This document shows, piece after piece, positions 50,932 through 64,000 of a stretch of DNA of 64,000 nucleotides. The stretch comes from Urechis unicinctus. Taxonomy: Eukaryota; Annelida; Polychaeta; Xenopneusta; Urechidae. The stretch spans positions 69,740,052 through 69,804,051 of the forward strand of contig CM067344.1 in the NCBI GenBank assembly GCA_034190875.2. Reading direction: 5' to 3'. A program made the translations under genes and the position numbers. The notes below the pieces were generated by a model. That model was not told the origin of the DNA and did no database searches. It worked only from the letters and a program-made list of their open reading frames with translations. The stretch's first letter is position 1. Every line of letters starts with the position of its first letter.

Positions 50932-52301
50932 AATGTGAGAGGTAGGTGTTCACTGCAATACAATAGATATATATTGGACATATTAACGTGCACGTGTGCA
51001 CATATATTGATAAAGGCCTAGCACTGTGCTACATAATGTAATTAAGTAGACGCAACCATGCTTGATCATGACGTGGATACAGCAGAAACAATAAGTGCTC
51101 AAACGCGTCCTCGTTTCGAGCCTTATAACGAGAGCAGATTGAATACCATTACTAGACCCCAGTCAAAATCCGAGGGTTGCGTAAACAAGCTACCGCTTTG
51201 ATTCCTCACGAAAATAAGAAGCCCGATTCAAGCCAATCGGTTGCCCATTTCCATGTTATTTGATTCAGTTCGTGATCGTCCATACAACATTCCCATTTGT
51301 TTACTGACGTTCCATTTCGTCTCACCGAATGCTGGCATTGCGAAATAATAGATCTATGCAAGTCTCGACAGACGTCCAGAATAATTAAGTATGCAGCCGT
51401 GATATGATCGTTAGGGAATTCGTCAATCCGACGCGTGAGCTCGTCAAGGCTCCATTAGAAAGACGTCACACCGGCGCCTCCTATCAGCTATTAAGTATCT
51501 ACCACTAAGCATATGATCAATTACGGAAATCAACGCTATTGGTTGTTCCACTATGGGGCCTTTTGCAACCATACCCCAGTTAACACATAGAACCTGTTTG
51601 CAGTGATGCAGTGAAGTTGGCATCGTATATAAAATTAGCTCTTTTAAAACTGATCATACATATCGTGGGCGATGCGTATTTTAATGATATCAACGTATGA
51701 ATAACAGATGCTCGATAGTTAGAATGCATAATGGCTAGCTTCATTGTTATCACGAACTACAGCGCGATTGGGCTTTTATTACATTACTGAGTTTATGGCA
51801 CATAATGCTTTCAAGAAGCATGCATTAAATAAGCTGAACAACAGCTCAATAGGACAACCATCGTACTGGCAATATGAAGGATGGAATTCCAAAATAGGTC
51901 AGTCATCTGACAATGTGATAGTTGACATAAGGACAAGCATCAATGTGATTATGTGACAGTTTACAGCAAGATAGCCATTAATATGACAGTATATCTATCA
52001 ATATTTGAGTAAATATCACAATGAGACATTTAGACAACCATTAATATGACTATGTGTTATCTTTAATTCCTCAAGAAATATCATTGTTGCAATTCGTCAG
52101 TTTATATACGAACACATATCAAAATGACAATGCGACTATGTGTTTGTGATGAAATATCGCCATCAAGTGAGGTTATCTTATGTCAATTATTGTGTAATCT
52201 TATGCATTCAGTATAAACTCACCACTTTATTTTTAGTAAAGAGCGCGTTTAGTTTAACCATAGTGGGTTTTCGTCAATAAATGTCTCATATTACCGACAG
52301 G

Positions 52302-52442
52302 CTTCCGTGCCATATCTATCATAAAAGTCCTGATATGGCTATTGCTTCAAGCGATCAGACAGGATACCCTATTGGGGGCCACTCGTGTTTGTTTACTTAC
52401 CCTGATGAGGTTTCTGCAATGCAATCGACAGTGAAATTTTAA
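52302..52442 (+). other. Candidate exon-like frame in E2
   Basis: An open frame without a clear start. It aligns with D frames at 13152 and 37775: AIASSDQ against AIASGNQ, then SCLFTYPDEVSAMQS against SCLLTFADEASSMQS, with a two-codon length difference. It is not open in E1 because one base is missing near 28270. Unknown function. Confidence 0.22.
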
Positions 52443-52659
52443 TCGTCTTCGGTCCTTTCATCTGGCCAGACCTCCTATTGCTGTCTGAGAAGTATATTTG
52501 CAATGTCTGTGCCACAGATACGATATTTGCATTGGGTAATGTATCATTGACTGTTTATCTGTGCTTTGCTTCGATGTAAGATTGTGTGTTTATCGTGCTA
52601 GGGGTTGTTGAAGAGAAGTTGACACCGTCTGCTTACATGGTATTAATAAGCTGTATCCA

Positions 52660-52956
52660 ATGCTCAACGCTGGACAGAAGCAGGAATCACATAAACCGCC
52701 CAATGTTCTTGAGGTTCTAACCAAAGATTTCGATATAGTCATGGTGCCATCCTTTTGCACACAGGCTCACTCTTTCATTCATGCTTCATCTGACAACCGA
52801 TTGTCTGATCTAGACAGCACACGTGCACTGGCGGCAGCCAACTACACAAAGAAAACAACTGACATCATCAGACTACGCGAGGTATGTCTTCGCGGAAGGA
52901 TAGACCTAACATATCGAAGACTGTCAAAGGTGTATCTTTTCTTCAATGACCTATGA
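52660..52956 (+). other. Candidate conserved small ORF in E2
   Basis: A 98-codon counterpart of E1 28593-28886 with small in-frame differences (one codon longer near the end) and about 90% identical residues. Frame preservation through an in-frame length change is mildly coding-like. No recognised domain. Confidence 0.22.
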
Positions 52957-55900
52957 ATGCATGTAACGTGGTGTGTTGTGCATAACAGTACTCCACCAAG
53001 CGTTTGATCAGGTATTTACACCTGATGTGATGGAGATGATGATTAGTACCTGAGGTCGCCTCACGACGACGTGGTCAATGGTAGAACAGCTGCCTTACAC
53101 CACATCTGTATCAGCTTCTATCTCACAGTCTTGATATATCTAGCATCTTAAACTGCAAAACGATGTCCGGTAGATCAATCAAAATGTTGGATCAATTCGT
53201 CACAAAACTATTTGTATTGGTATGTCAAGGTATTACAGTTACCAGGCAAAACCAAACATGATCATACTATCACTTTATGATTGATATTGTATGATAGCTT
53301 ATGCCACGATCAACACAGCATAACAATGATGGTGTGAGCTGAGAGAAGAATAGTATTACCGTATGCCAAACACAGAGAACCCCGATAAGTTAATTGTATT
53401 CCAGCAAACACAGGGGTAGCCTGAGCTGACATTTACGAGCATCATAATTCAGCCAATGAGGGCTATTGCAATGAAACGGGAAACATTCCACACAAACCAA
53501 AAAAAGGCGCTGCTGTTATTCGTATCGCCCCTGCCGCTAATATAACGCACTCATAAAACACACGAGTCCTGCCGAGTTTTAACCAAGCTGTATTGGGTGA
53601 TAGGATATTGAGGTTGGTTACCGATCCTATTTGTACACAGATGGCTCTAGCTTCTTAAATCCTACGAAAGTCAGATTGGTAACCCGAATTGGGGTGAAAT
53701 GACACGCTAGTACCTTGCATATATTGAGATCTCATGATATCAACAAAGGAAATATACGTTAGTAAATGGCAGCAGCCACAATCAACAAGTAAAATACTGG
53801 CCGGTATATTAAAGCCAACTTAATCCACTAGTGGGTGCTGGCCGGTAAATGAGAGTCAACATGAACAACAAGTGACAAATAAATGGTAATTAATAGTCAC
53901 GAAGGTTCGAAGTTAACTTAGCTCTGTATTAAGACAGCTTTGTTTGTGTTTCTGCAGCCACAATTTGACTAGCAGGTAGATAGAAATCAATGCTCATGAC
54001 AAGGAGTGGACTTGACATGAGCATCTATATTGGATGATATGTTTCCAGTCGCTTCATTGAAAATAAGTAAAAGAATTTCCGTGGGTAAGAATGGAAATAG
54101 ATATATGATAAGTGACAATCGAGTTCAGCTCCGAATATGTTTTTAACCCGTCTGACATGAAACCAAGACGTCGATATCAGACCCCAAGGCAACAACCAGA
54201 CATCAACGGAAAACAATGTACATGAGGTTACTTAACATCCACTCTGATGTAGTGATAAATACCATGCAACGGATAGATCTTAAGCCACGAATACAGGGTA
54301 TTGTATTATATCGAGGAGATGAATAATGTCTCTTAAACCTGCACTACAAGAGCGCATAGATTTGCCACAATAAAATATGTCGCCCTCATTTTGCCTACAC
54401 ATATTTCACTTCGAAAAGACACATGCTGAATTCATCGAAATCAAATCCAACAAGCACACGGCTGCTTGTATAGAAACGAAAGTCCCTGTCACTGCTATAC
54501 CATTAAGGGACCGGACAAGACATTTACCCGTTCACCTTCAGCAATCAATGAGAGTGGAGGTTTATGTCACAGAGGGGTCAGATCTACTCTGATATGCCGC
54601 ATGTGTTGCTGGTCATCATCTCATCAAGTCACCCGACCATGTCAAAGGCTGCAGTACTTTTTGTATCACAACCTCAACGTTGTATACTTTATGTGAAATA
54701 TTGCTCTGTTATTCATCATATCAGGTTCACATACATTCGATTGCCACATGTCATTTGTAAATAAGTGGCCAATCTACTGTGCAGCACTAAGAGCGAAGCA
54801 AATCAATAATGAATGAATCACAATATATTATTCTAGGAAGCCAAATGATATATTGGCATTTTGTATCCAATATCTACTGTCACTGTAATATTGTTGGTCT
54901 TAATGAGAGGAATAGCAATAAACATAGCGTCTACTGCGCACCCGTCCGTGAACAAATTAGGTGCTTGCATTGTCGCCAATTATCTCCAAGGTGATATTAA
55001 TTCCATGATTAAGTGAATAACCATGGGTAAAATAAGGGATGATCTTAATTGGTTGACGTCCTCGACTCTTGCAGCAATTCTCTGACTTCTTGCCAGCATG
55101 GAACTTTTCAGATGAATATTGTCAAAATAATACGACATAGCACAGTGGACGTCTCTTTGTATTTGCGTGGTGTTTCAAACAAGCGAGTAGACCACGATCT
55201 ATGCAGCAGTTCATGTAATCGTTCAATATGTGACTTCCGGCCACATGTTTTGAAAAGGTTGTTACCCATGTCAATGTACACATTAAATGCATGGAGTTAT
55301 GATTCATCATGAATCAAATATGGTATGGTAATTGTGTGTTGCTGTCCTCGAAGTTTACATCACTGCTACCTTTGGTAACCAAGATAATAAACAGATGAAC
55401 ATTGTCCATACGCGGTTCCCGGTATTATATTGTAAAACGAATTAATACAGTAAATGATATCAATAATGCGCATATACTATACCGTCCATGACCATTCCTA
55501 TAACCTGCGCAATGCAATATAAGACCGACACCAATTAAATACATATATCAGTACATTAGATCACACTAGTTATGGTAGTAATACTCCGCAGTAAGGAAAG
55601 ACATTTATTGCATTTTTGCAATTATAAGATATTGCCTACCCAACTGATTGCTGGAACAAGCGCTAATGTTCTTACAAACGAACCAGCCCACTCCGTGCGT
55701 ACTCAGCTTTGTAAGGCCGTTGCCATAAAGGCTCAGCTCAGGGTTTATTGCACGAAACAAACAACCTCAATACATTTGCCTTTGCATCATCAATAACGGC
55801 ACCATTACAGCGGGAGGTGATCTGTATTTAGAACCCGTATGATAATGAGGAAGGCAACCCGGTGTTTTGTCTGTCAGCAGAAATCGTACGTGTACTTGTT

Positions 55901-56163
55901 TTTGCTAACGATGCATGAAAAAGTACGAAAACTGCATCGGGCTGTCGAAGTGATTCTTATTACTTACTATTGCATTTTGCAGTGGAAATCTCAACATAAT
56001 ATTGACCAAGACTGACTGATGAGGGTGACATCAATTTACTGACGTTGAGATTGACTTAACATCAACACAGCCTAGACAACCATCAGGGCGATTTTCTTAC
56101 AGCCAGTACCACACCCACCAATATCCTGCACAGAACAAGAGCGATAGCAATAACACATCACAT

Positions 56164-56257
56164 GGTAATGTTCTGTAATGATCGGTCAAGTCAGGCTTTA
56201 CCAATTACGTGGTATTGTTCTGTAATGATCGGTCAAGTCAGGCTACATCAATTACAT
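56164..56257. repeat. 47-bp minisatellite, two units in E2
   Basis: Two units of the array seen seven times at 32104-32434. Flanks are collinear with E1. Confidence 0.9.
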
Positions 56258-56902
56258 GGCCGTTTGCTGACCTGACAATGTTGAGAGTTTGTGTGGTCAT
56301 TATGGACCACAGTAAGCCAGCCCTATTTATCAATATGTTGTTTTCACCCGCCCAATAATTAAACCATCTACCTATCTTAGTGAAGCTATGGTTTGCTACT
56401 AGCTGCCAGTGTGTGGTGTACAAGACAGTCATAATTTTAAAACAACAACGTTTAGCGTCCATTGCACATATACAACTATCTTTTATATGAAGTGTAAAGA
56501 GGGAGGAAAGAAAATAGACCAGCAATTATTAATATCATACAGGCGAAATTGCAAGTCCGGGGTCACATAATCGATTTATGAGAACAGTTATTTAATGCTT
56601 AAGTGCCTATTGTTAGCGAATGTATTACGTATACAGGGGATCCTCTAGCATACATATTACCACAACACACACATTCGTATGTGAGAATAATCATATCATG
56701 TTTTCTGAAAGAATGGATGAAACCTGATTTAACGTTTGCCTGACTGAACTTCACCGCCGGGTAGTTTTATCTTATCAGATTGCAGTTATGTTCGACGAAT
56801 TATATTGCTCGTCCGGAACAAGGTTAGATGTTACATTGTGGCCCGTCATAACGCTGATTGTATCAAATTTTATTTACTGCCTCTGAGGTAGACGGACTCC
56901 GC

Positions 56903-58215
56903 CATCAGATAATAAAACCAAATTTGGCTTCAGTGGGGGCAATACGTAAATTTTGAAGCAGGATTGATTACAAAAGAGTGAAAATGGTTTCTTAAAGCAT
57001 TATAGGTTTGCAGCAATATCAATAACCGGTGAAGTCTTATTAGGATATTTTTGTACATATAGATCATTGAACGCCTTGATATATATAATTATTGAGTATA
57101 TTGGCATTATTGCACACGTAGATTCACACGCCACGCCAAATGATACCAAATCGCCTACTTCATTATTTCACCTTCTTGTCGCGAGTAGCTGTATTCGAGT
57201 TTGTTCAAAAAGTATTTTTGGTAGTACCTTCAACTTTCGCCGCCGTAGAACCTTATACCTTGTATTGTATCACAGCCATGAAGCCTGACAGTGAGCTGCA
57301 TGATCACAGCTGTATGAATTAAGTTTCGTTTTGAACGGGCACACAATATTACTTTACGTCATGTTGAAGCCACAATCTTCTATGTTGCATAATACCTTGA
57401 TATAATACAGATGGGTACGGAAGTTCATGGGAAGAATGCCAGTAAGTCCTGAGGTCTTGGGTCTTGGTCTAGGCGATGGCCTTATCACACACAGTTTGTA
57501 TCAGTGCAATCGGTTTATAGCAAAACAAGTTCTAAAGTTATTATTTCTGCCTCCAATCTTTCAGGATTGCGCCTTATTGTCTATTAATGTCAGTTTAGCG
57601 GGCCCCCAAATTTACAATTGTTTTTTGTACAGTCGGTCGTATTCTTGTATATACAGGCAAGTGACATAGATACATGCACGTATGCCTCATGTTTGGTAAC
57701 CAATATGTGTTAGTTATCGCACGGTCACGTGGGTGATATGGGGATAGAACACGAGGACGCGCGTAGGTGCCATTGCGACAATCAAGCGCAACATCACACC
57801 GTATGATAGCCGTTCGCTAGGAGGCTGATGATGTTTTCATTTGGTGGCCGAAATGCCGAGTAGATCGGATCATCTCCGATGGTGTACTTGATCCTTGCTG
57901 AGTTTGTCGTCCCTATGACCGGACAATCCGAACGGTGTTGTCCTGCTTTGCAGATGTTACGATTTCGCGTCTCAAAGAGAAACCAGGAAGATGGGATAAT
58001 ACCGTGACTTTCCGATGAGCGACACGCAAGCAAATGACTCTTGACAAAATCCGATTAGATCACCCACAAGGCGTGTCTGATATTCAGCCCCATATTTGCC
58101 AAGAGGTTGTCTAGCAAGCTGCTTGGCAACCGCACCTTGAAAACCAAACAGTTCAAGTTTTCACACTTTCAGCGGTGCTGCGGTCTCAGAAAATGGGTCC
58201 TTACTTCGGCTGTCG
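56903..58215. other. Block present in E2 and missing in E1
   Basis: E1 jumps from GAGGTAGACGGACT (33034-33047) to TTTATCTGGTCGG. E2 has about 1.3 kb between these points. The first 90 bp resemble B1 4680-4760, which shows the block is at least partly ancestral and was deleted from E1. The right half (about 57720-58140) is more GC-rich than its surroundings and holds a minus-strand frame described separately. Confidence 0.65.
57794..58033 (-). pseudogene. Possible remnant of a zinc-knuckle retroelement protein
   Basis: A 79-codon minus-strand frame with NICKAGQHRSDCP (codons lie within 57920-57961), which resembles a CCHC zinc knuckle of the Gag/ORF1 type. The expected first cysteine is arginine and the His-Cys spacing is three, not four, so the motif is imperfect. 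The following stretch, IGDDPIYSAFRPP, is compositionally protein-like. The frame starts on a non-ATG codon and no neighbouring reverse transcriptase is visible. The similarity could be chance. Confidence 0.2.
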
Positions 58216-59293
58216 CCATTTATGTTGTCGGAAATTACCCTTCCTGCTTGTCGGTGTAATTTGTGCGCAAATATTCCCACAACTTAAATGAGTGAAAATT
58301 TTATGAAATCTATATTTTGTAACCAAAGCGGGAGTATACATATCGATAGCGAGGCAGTTATAGAGCGCGCAATGATTTACAGCTAACAATCGTGTGCTTC
58401 ATGGTTTTAGGGAGGCACCGTTGTGAGCTCGAGGGGAAAAGACCGAGCTTTTTCTCGAGCTCTGATTGGCTGAGAGGAGGTTAATATATTTTGTCAATAA
58501 TTCATTTTCCCCTCTTACATAGGTTTACGTTCGTGAGTATATATTGGAAACGGAATGGTCATGTGTATCTCTATTGCCCTGTGATGGTCATGGGTATATC
58601 TATTGCCTTGTATCAGCGATCTATTTGAATATTAACAATCAGAAACGTTAATGAGAATTTCTGATCTTCATGAGATTCTGCGCTCCGGTGAAGCAATGAG
58701 GATCTACACATACTGTCCGCAAAACCAGCGTGTACACATGGTGATCAATATCGTTCTCCATTTGTAGCAATTGATTTGCCGATTTTATTACAAATTAAAA
58801 GATACTTAGACAACAATATGAAATTCGTATATTCCTGTGTATATTTAATTAGCTGTCTACTAAAAGACTAAACATGCCATGACAATTTTATGAATGTTTC
58901 GTCTTTACATTTGAACGCCAATATGAACATATGTACACAATTCACTCATTTCTAATGAGTGATGCTTCATGTCAAGCATGATGCGTCAAACATAGCATAA
59001 CATTCACGTTTTATGTCTGCACAGTACAGCCGATAGGCGCTCAAGCGAATGATCGATAGCTGAGCGAGAGGAATTTACTTGGGTTGCCTATGGTACTAAT
59101 GACTTGGTGTGTGCCATTCGCATTACTGCTTAAACCCACCATTCCAATATCACAACATCATGTAAGGCAGCTATGTGACATCAACGGGATTGACTAATGA
59201 TATCCCAGCCAGTTAAGAATGCGGTTCAATAGATCCTTTGCACATCCATCAGCCATAGATAAGCAAAACGTATATATACTTGGGGAAATGGGG

Positions 59294-59547
<254 letters not shown>

Positions 59548-59620
59548 TGCATATATCTCTCTATATTTATATAGAGATATATATAGATAGAGTATAGAGA
59601 TAGGATATCTATATTTATAG

Positions 59621-59731
<111 letters not shown>

Positions 59732-59793
59732 CATTAGCAGTATCTGCGCTTCTATGCAGTATGCCACACCTTCTGAAACATGCCTAATGCTGC

Positions 59794-60050
59794 CCAGCAT
59801 TGATCAGGGTGTTCGCTGCTGACCTGCCTTAATCGTGGTGTTCGCTGCTGACAAGCATTAGCTTCGTGTTGACCAGCTGTTTTGCTGCTGACCATCATTG
59901 GTCGTGGTGTTTGCTGCTGACCAGCCTTAATCAAGGTGTGTGCAGCCCACCAGCATTAGTCGTGGTGTTTGCTGCTGATAAGCAATGGTCGTGGCTCTAG
60001 CATCTGACCAGCATTGGTCGGGGTTTTTACCAACTGACCAGCATCTTTGG
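59794..60050. repeat. 29-30 bp minisatellite in E2
   Basis: Shorter counterpart of 34738-35098, with about nine units. First and last units correspond, so middle units differ in number. Confidence 0.88.
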
Positions 60051-61305
60051 GTTTTCTTAGCTTCCGTTGTTTAAAGAAATAATACAAACTGCACAGCACT
60101 CTCAAACTGCTGACCCTTTATTGCAAGAATGTTCAGAATTGACAATTAACCCAACATAATCAGCTTCCAAAACCACCAAGTGTAAAGAAAAATGTGTCAA
60201 TGGTCTAAATACCGCTGTGCCGGTTGTCTAATACCGACACCAGATAATAACAAATGACGTTTGGCTGATGAAAGTCACATCAAGTCACTCGGCTAATTCA
60301 ATGCACCTGAAATTGAGCTTTTGTTTTTTCAGCTACTCCGAAAGGTGCATTTCTGAAGATGTATTCTTATCTAATGCCGAAAACTAACGACTCATAGTGT
60401 CACAATATTCCATGGTCCTTCTTACATAATCAGCAAATTCCATATAACGATTGTCAACGGCCTGCGCAGTGTAACAAGAAACACGAAAACGGAGGAAATC
60501 GATTGATTAATTTGTCCACCTGTATACTCCGTTTGAGTATGAGATGAAATGACTTTGCTACAGCGCATCCATGTGGATGCACAATAAAGATACAGTAATT
60601 GAAAAGCGCTTCAATTCCAATCACAGTGCACGAGTTTTACCCAAGTATGTCACTAATTAAATACCCTTTGCCGAGCGGGATAATATGTATTCAGGGTGTG
60701 CAACCTTTTGCACTACCAGCCATAAGCACACATCCCCGCTCCCGATTCACAGGAACTCGAAGCCAAATCCTGCCTTTATTGATGAACTTAAACAATGGGA
60801 CGGACTCTGTTAGGTTTGCTCAAACATTCAGGTCATTTATACATAAAGCCATACTCGAATTGTTTGTTCCTTAGCGATAAGCTTGTCGGATGTGAAGCAG
60901 TCAATCTAGCACCAGTGTGACGTCATCAAGTAGGATGGGCAAATGGGTTTTGATGTCTCCCAGTGATATGTTAATGGGCGTAAGAAAGGCACTGATGCTC
61001 ACCACATCGATACTTGTGTTTGTAACCTAGGGTTACCAGGTGCAGAGGTAGAAAAGATGAGAGACGTTATAGCAGAATGGAAAGACATGAAAGCAATACA
61101 ATCTCTTCAATTATTTTTCCTAGATTTTTAACCGAAGGGCCCCGAACATTCCGTCCCGAGGGTTCATCATACAATGGTATGTTGTCTGTTGGCAGCCGTT
61201 TAGTAGAACGTGTCTGTGTCATGTAATAACCGCATAGGCCGAACATTTTAAGGTCAGCAAACTCTCATTCGTATCTATAATGTCTATTCCTTAAAGCTTC
61301 TGATC

Positions 61306-61645
61306 TGTCAGTTACTCGTCAGTTACTCCTTAACCCCAACTTAACTTGCTCATTCAGGGGCGACCTCATTGGTGAACCTACTAGAAGCCTCTCAGCCAAT
61401 AGCATTTGCTGATGGGGGGCAGCCTTCAAAGTAACAGAATATTAGAGAGTGAGCACACGCTCACGAGAGGGCAAGATCACCAACCGTAAATCAGAGACAT
61501 ATCCCCGCTCATTAAATATTACGCTTTTTCAGCCACTTTGATCAATAAAGAAAAATAAAGTGTTTTTTCTCCTCTTTCGGCGCTACAACGTCGTTTGTGT
61601 CTTCCATTCATCACGTATTCAAAGTCTACAGAACCAGGCTCAACA
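61306..61645 (+). mobile_element. Solo LTR of a retrotransposon (340 bp)
   Basis: The element starts TGTCAG and ends CAACA, giving the TG...CA ends of an LTR. It is flanked by TGATC (61301-61305) and CCATC (61646-61650), a diverged 5-bp target duplication. E1 has a single TGATC at 36397-36401 and then sequence that aligns base for base with the right flank, so E1 is the empty site. Inside are a CCAAT box (61396-61400), an AT-rich ATTAAATATT (61511-61520) and two AATAAA signals (61544 and 61554), in the order expected for a forward LTR. A 340-bp LTR with 5-bp duplications fits Ty3/gypsy or BEL/Pao; I cannot choose. No internal coding region is present. Confidence 0.75.
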
Positions 61646-63376
61646 CCATCTAACTGTTTAATCCTCCATCAAACATGTCGTCATGTTGTGACTTAGTAAT
61701 AAGCATTTCGGCCAAACAAACCCCTATCTGTATTGAAATTGGTTCAGTTAAAACACAATCTTTGTAGTCAATGCATCTTGTACTGTTGTGGAAGATTATA
61801 CTTTATTAATGTTTGTCGCTGATGAAACACTGTTAAAATAGTGCTTCCATTTGCATTGTGTCAATTTTTGAGACACTGCCTGGAGTTGTTACTTACAATA
61901 CACCATGCTGTATCGTACGAAACGAGTGTAGTGTTATTTGATATGGTATCGGATTCGATTGTGATACATCGACTATTACGGAAATATCAAAAAAAGTCAA
62001 TAAAAGTAGCAGTTCAAACTGTACGAAATGAAGAATGCTTCGTTTTGTTCAGTAACACGATAATTTTGTACCATACTTATATCTTGGTATACTAACTGGT
62101 CGGTAGCCGAGTCTTAGCGAACCAATGCGCAATGCAAATAGGATATTTGTATGGATTAAATCGTTTTATTAATTAAACAAAGATCTCTTTATACTCATAC
62201 TGTCTCAAGATGTTATTCTGAAAAAAAACGCCCATTTATCCTCAGAACACTCTAAAAACGCTGTCTGAAGACACGTGATGTCATAACACGATGGCAGCTC
62301 GACTTCCAAATGCGTCTTGTCATGCAGTTTGCCATGCTCCAGTTAAAGTCGGTGTTTGTTTGAGGCAAATGATGTACACCTGAATCATGTGTTATTATGA
62401 TCCCACGCCGCTACAAACGATATCGCTGAAGTCCATGGCTGCAGCACATATCCAACAGTTGGTGATATATTTACGCTCATTAAAGGTGACAGTCCGGTCG
62501 CAATTGAAAAACTGCTAGATCAGGGTAGTTTGACATAATATTGTTATTATTAACAACATGGTAATATGCCACTTCCAAGGTGACTTCGCCGGGAATAAGG
62601 GATAAATTTCTGGGCTTTGAGATTCCGGCTTCCGATTAAGCAAACAGGACATATGCACGCTGTCCTTTTAATCGTCGGGGTGTTTTCATATCATTGTAGT
62701 CACATATGAATAACAGTTATGTAATTTGTTATTATAAATGATACATTGATGTAGACTACACGCTGAAGACTGTATTGCTTACAATACTGAGACATAGCCA
62801 CTTTCTATATACACCAATGACGAGGAATGACTATTCTAGCTTTTAATATTACATCACTGGTCTGGAACTCATCAGGTATTGTTTGCTTTATCGGAGCACG
62901 AAATTTCAATGAGCCCAGAAACTCCTTGTTAGCTTGTATTATTTAGCTCACTAAAGATATATTGATCTGTTTTATATTTTATCAAGATTATATAATGTTT
63001 CCTGTTTACTCTTAAATGACAAATTAGAAGTCTGTAGAGGATTCCTTAAATCCTGATGGACGATCGATATGGTGCACCAAACAAAGCATGACGTTCATGT
63101 CACGTGTTACATGACCTGCCTCGTGTGTTTCCCTCGACCCCGCATTCTAATGTGGCCAATTATGTGAGGAACCAATGTGACTTTAACGTGATTGACCAAT
63201 AACAGTGTAAGGTGTATTAGGCTGAAGGTACATTCATTCATCCATTTTGTATTTTCGTAGAGTGTCTTACAATGGAATACCACAAAGAGCTTCAGGAAAG
63301 CAAACGTAGTGTTACTATTACAAACATAGACTATTTTGCTCTTACCGATGTGTGTGTGTATATGTGTGCGTGTGTG

Positions 63377-63531
<155 letters not shown>

Positions 63532-63535
63532 CAAT

Positions 63536-63559
63536 GTATGTATGTATGTATGCATGTGA

Positions 63560-63592
<33 letters not shown>

Positions 63593-63606
63593 CATGTGTG
63601 TGTGCG
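63536..63606. repeat. (TATG)n remnant and (TG)n microsatellite
   Basis: A few GTATGTATG units pass into about 50 bp of TG with GC interruptions. The TATG remnant supports homology to the E1 tract. Confidence 0.93.
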
Positions 63607-64000
63607 CAAAGGTATGGAAGACAATCGTTTGCTAGAGTATCGCACACAGTGTATCTTTCTGAGCACGTTCACACATGTGTATTTACTGTACAATTGATTG
63701 GTGACTTATTATTCAGTTCTTGCTAATATATTAGGGTATATTGTTCATAGATATTGACACATCGTGATCGTTCTCAAAAGTGTACCGTGCAATACCAACA
63801 GGACATGAAGCCGCTTCTCGGGCTCTCCAAACATGGGAAGGGCGGACTAGTCCTGACAAATGGAGTTAATATATGAAACCCTATGATGCGGTTAAAACAC
63901 TTAAGCAGAGTGGCTGCCCCTTCCTCTGTGACTAATGCAACACGTATCAGGCCATCCTCTTGACAAACAGACCGTATAGTAAACGCGTCGAAGAAGAAGC
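63607..64000. repeat. End of E2, similar to the B unit near 8400-8720
   Basis: The part from 63820 to 63955 matches B1 8560-8710 in diverged form, including CAGAGTGGCTGC and TATCAGGCCA. In B1 and B2 this lies under an 84-codon minus-strand frame that contains PDWSALPMSGEPEN. In E2 the Trp codon is a stop and a frame shift is needed, which argues against current coding here. Confidence 0.55.

Larger units (their letters stand above)
43106..52135. repeat. B unit, copy 3 (B3)
   Basis: About 9 kb collinear with B1 and B2 but more diverged, with a 1331-bp insertion at 49601-50931 and its own deletions (near 43523, 47172, 49255 and 51196). It shares the loss of 5465-6312 with B2 and the presence of 9113-9965 with B1. 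It has neither the left (CATA)n nor the right (TATG)n tract and joins E2 directly. Confidence 0.88.

Overview
This window looks like nuclear DNA of a eukaryote, probably a metazoan; I cannot name the species. It is AT-rich and full of tetranucleotide, dinucleotide and 29-63 bp tandem repeats. No reading frame belongs to a protein family I recognise. The longest frames are simply translated microsatellites. I found no convincing complete protein gene, tRNA, rRNA or CRISPR array, so this is best read as a gene-poor, repeat-built locus, possibly with decayed or very fast-evolving small exons.

The main structure is a higher-order tandem array. Three families of multi-kilobase segments, called A+B, D and E here, recur along the whole window, all in direct orientation: A1-B1 (1-12292), D1 (12530-16582), a minisatellite and unique linker (16583-18410), A2-B2 (18411-27522), E1 (28103-36675), D2 (37554-43063), B3 (43106-52135) and E2 (52143-64000). 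The order D-B-E occurs twice with a shift of about 24-25 kb. A1-B1 and A2-B2 are nearly identical by eye with a shift of 18,410 bp at their start. Short islands also align between B, D and E, in the same order, so all three appear to descend from one older unit.

Many joins coincide with long (CATA)n or (TATG)n tracts. B1 and B2 are each bracketed by (CATA)n on the left and its reverse complement (TATG)n on the right. B3 lacks both tracts.

Comparing the copies shows individual events. A solo-LTR-like insertion in E2 (61306-61645) has an empty site in E1. A 1331-bp insertion in B3 is flanked by AAT. There are kilobase deletions in E1, B2 and B3, and several minisatellites differ in copy number between paralogues. 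A 63-bp minisatellite (17001-17831) reads on the minus strand as a 21-residue repeat with mostly synonymous variation but has one stop and one frameshift. Small open frames that stay in the same frame between diverged D, B and E copies are listed as low-confidence candidate exons. All identities were judged by eye.
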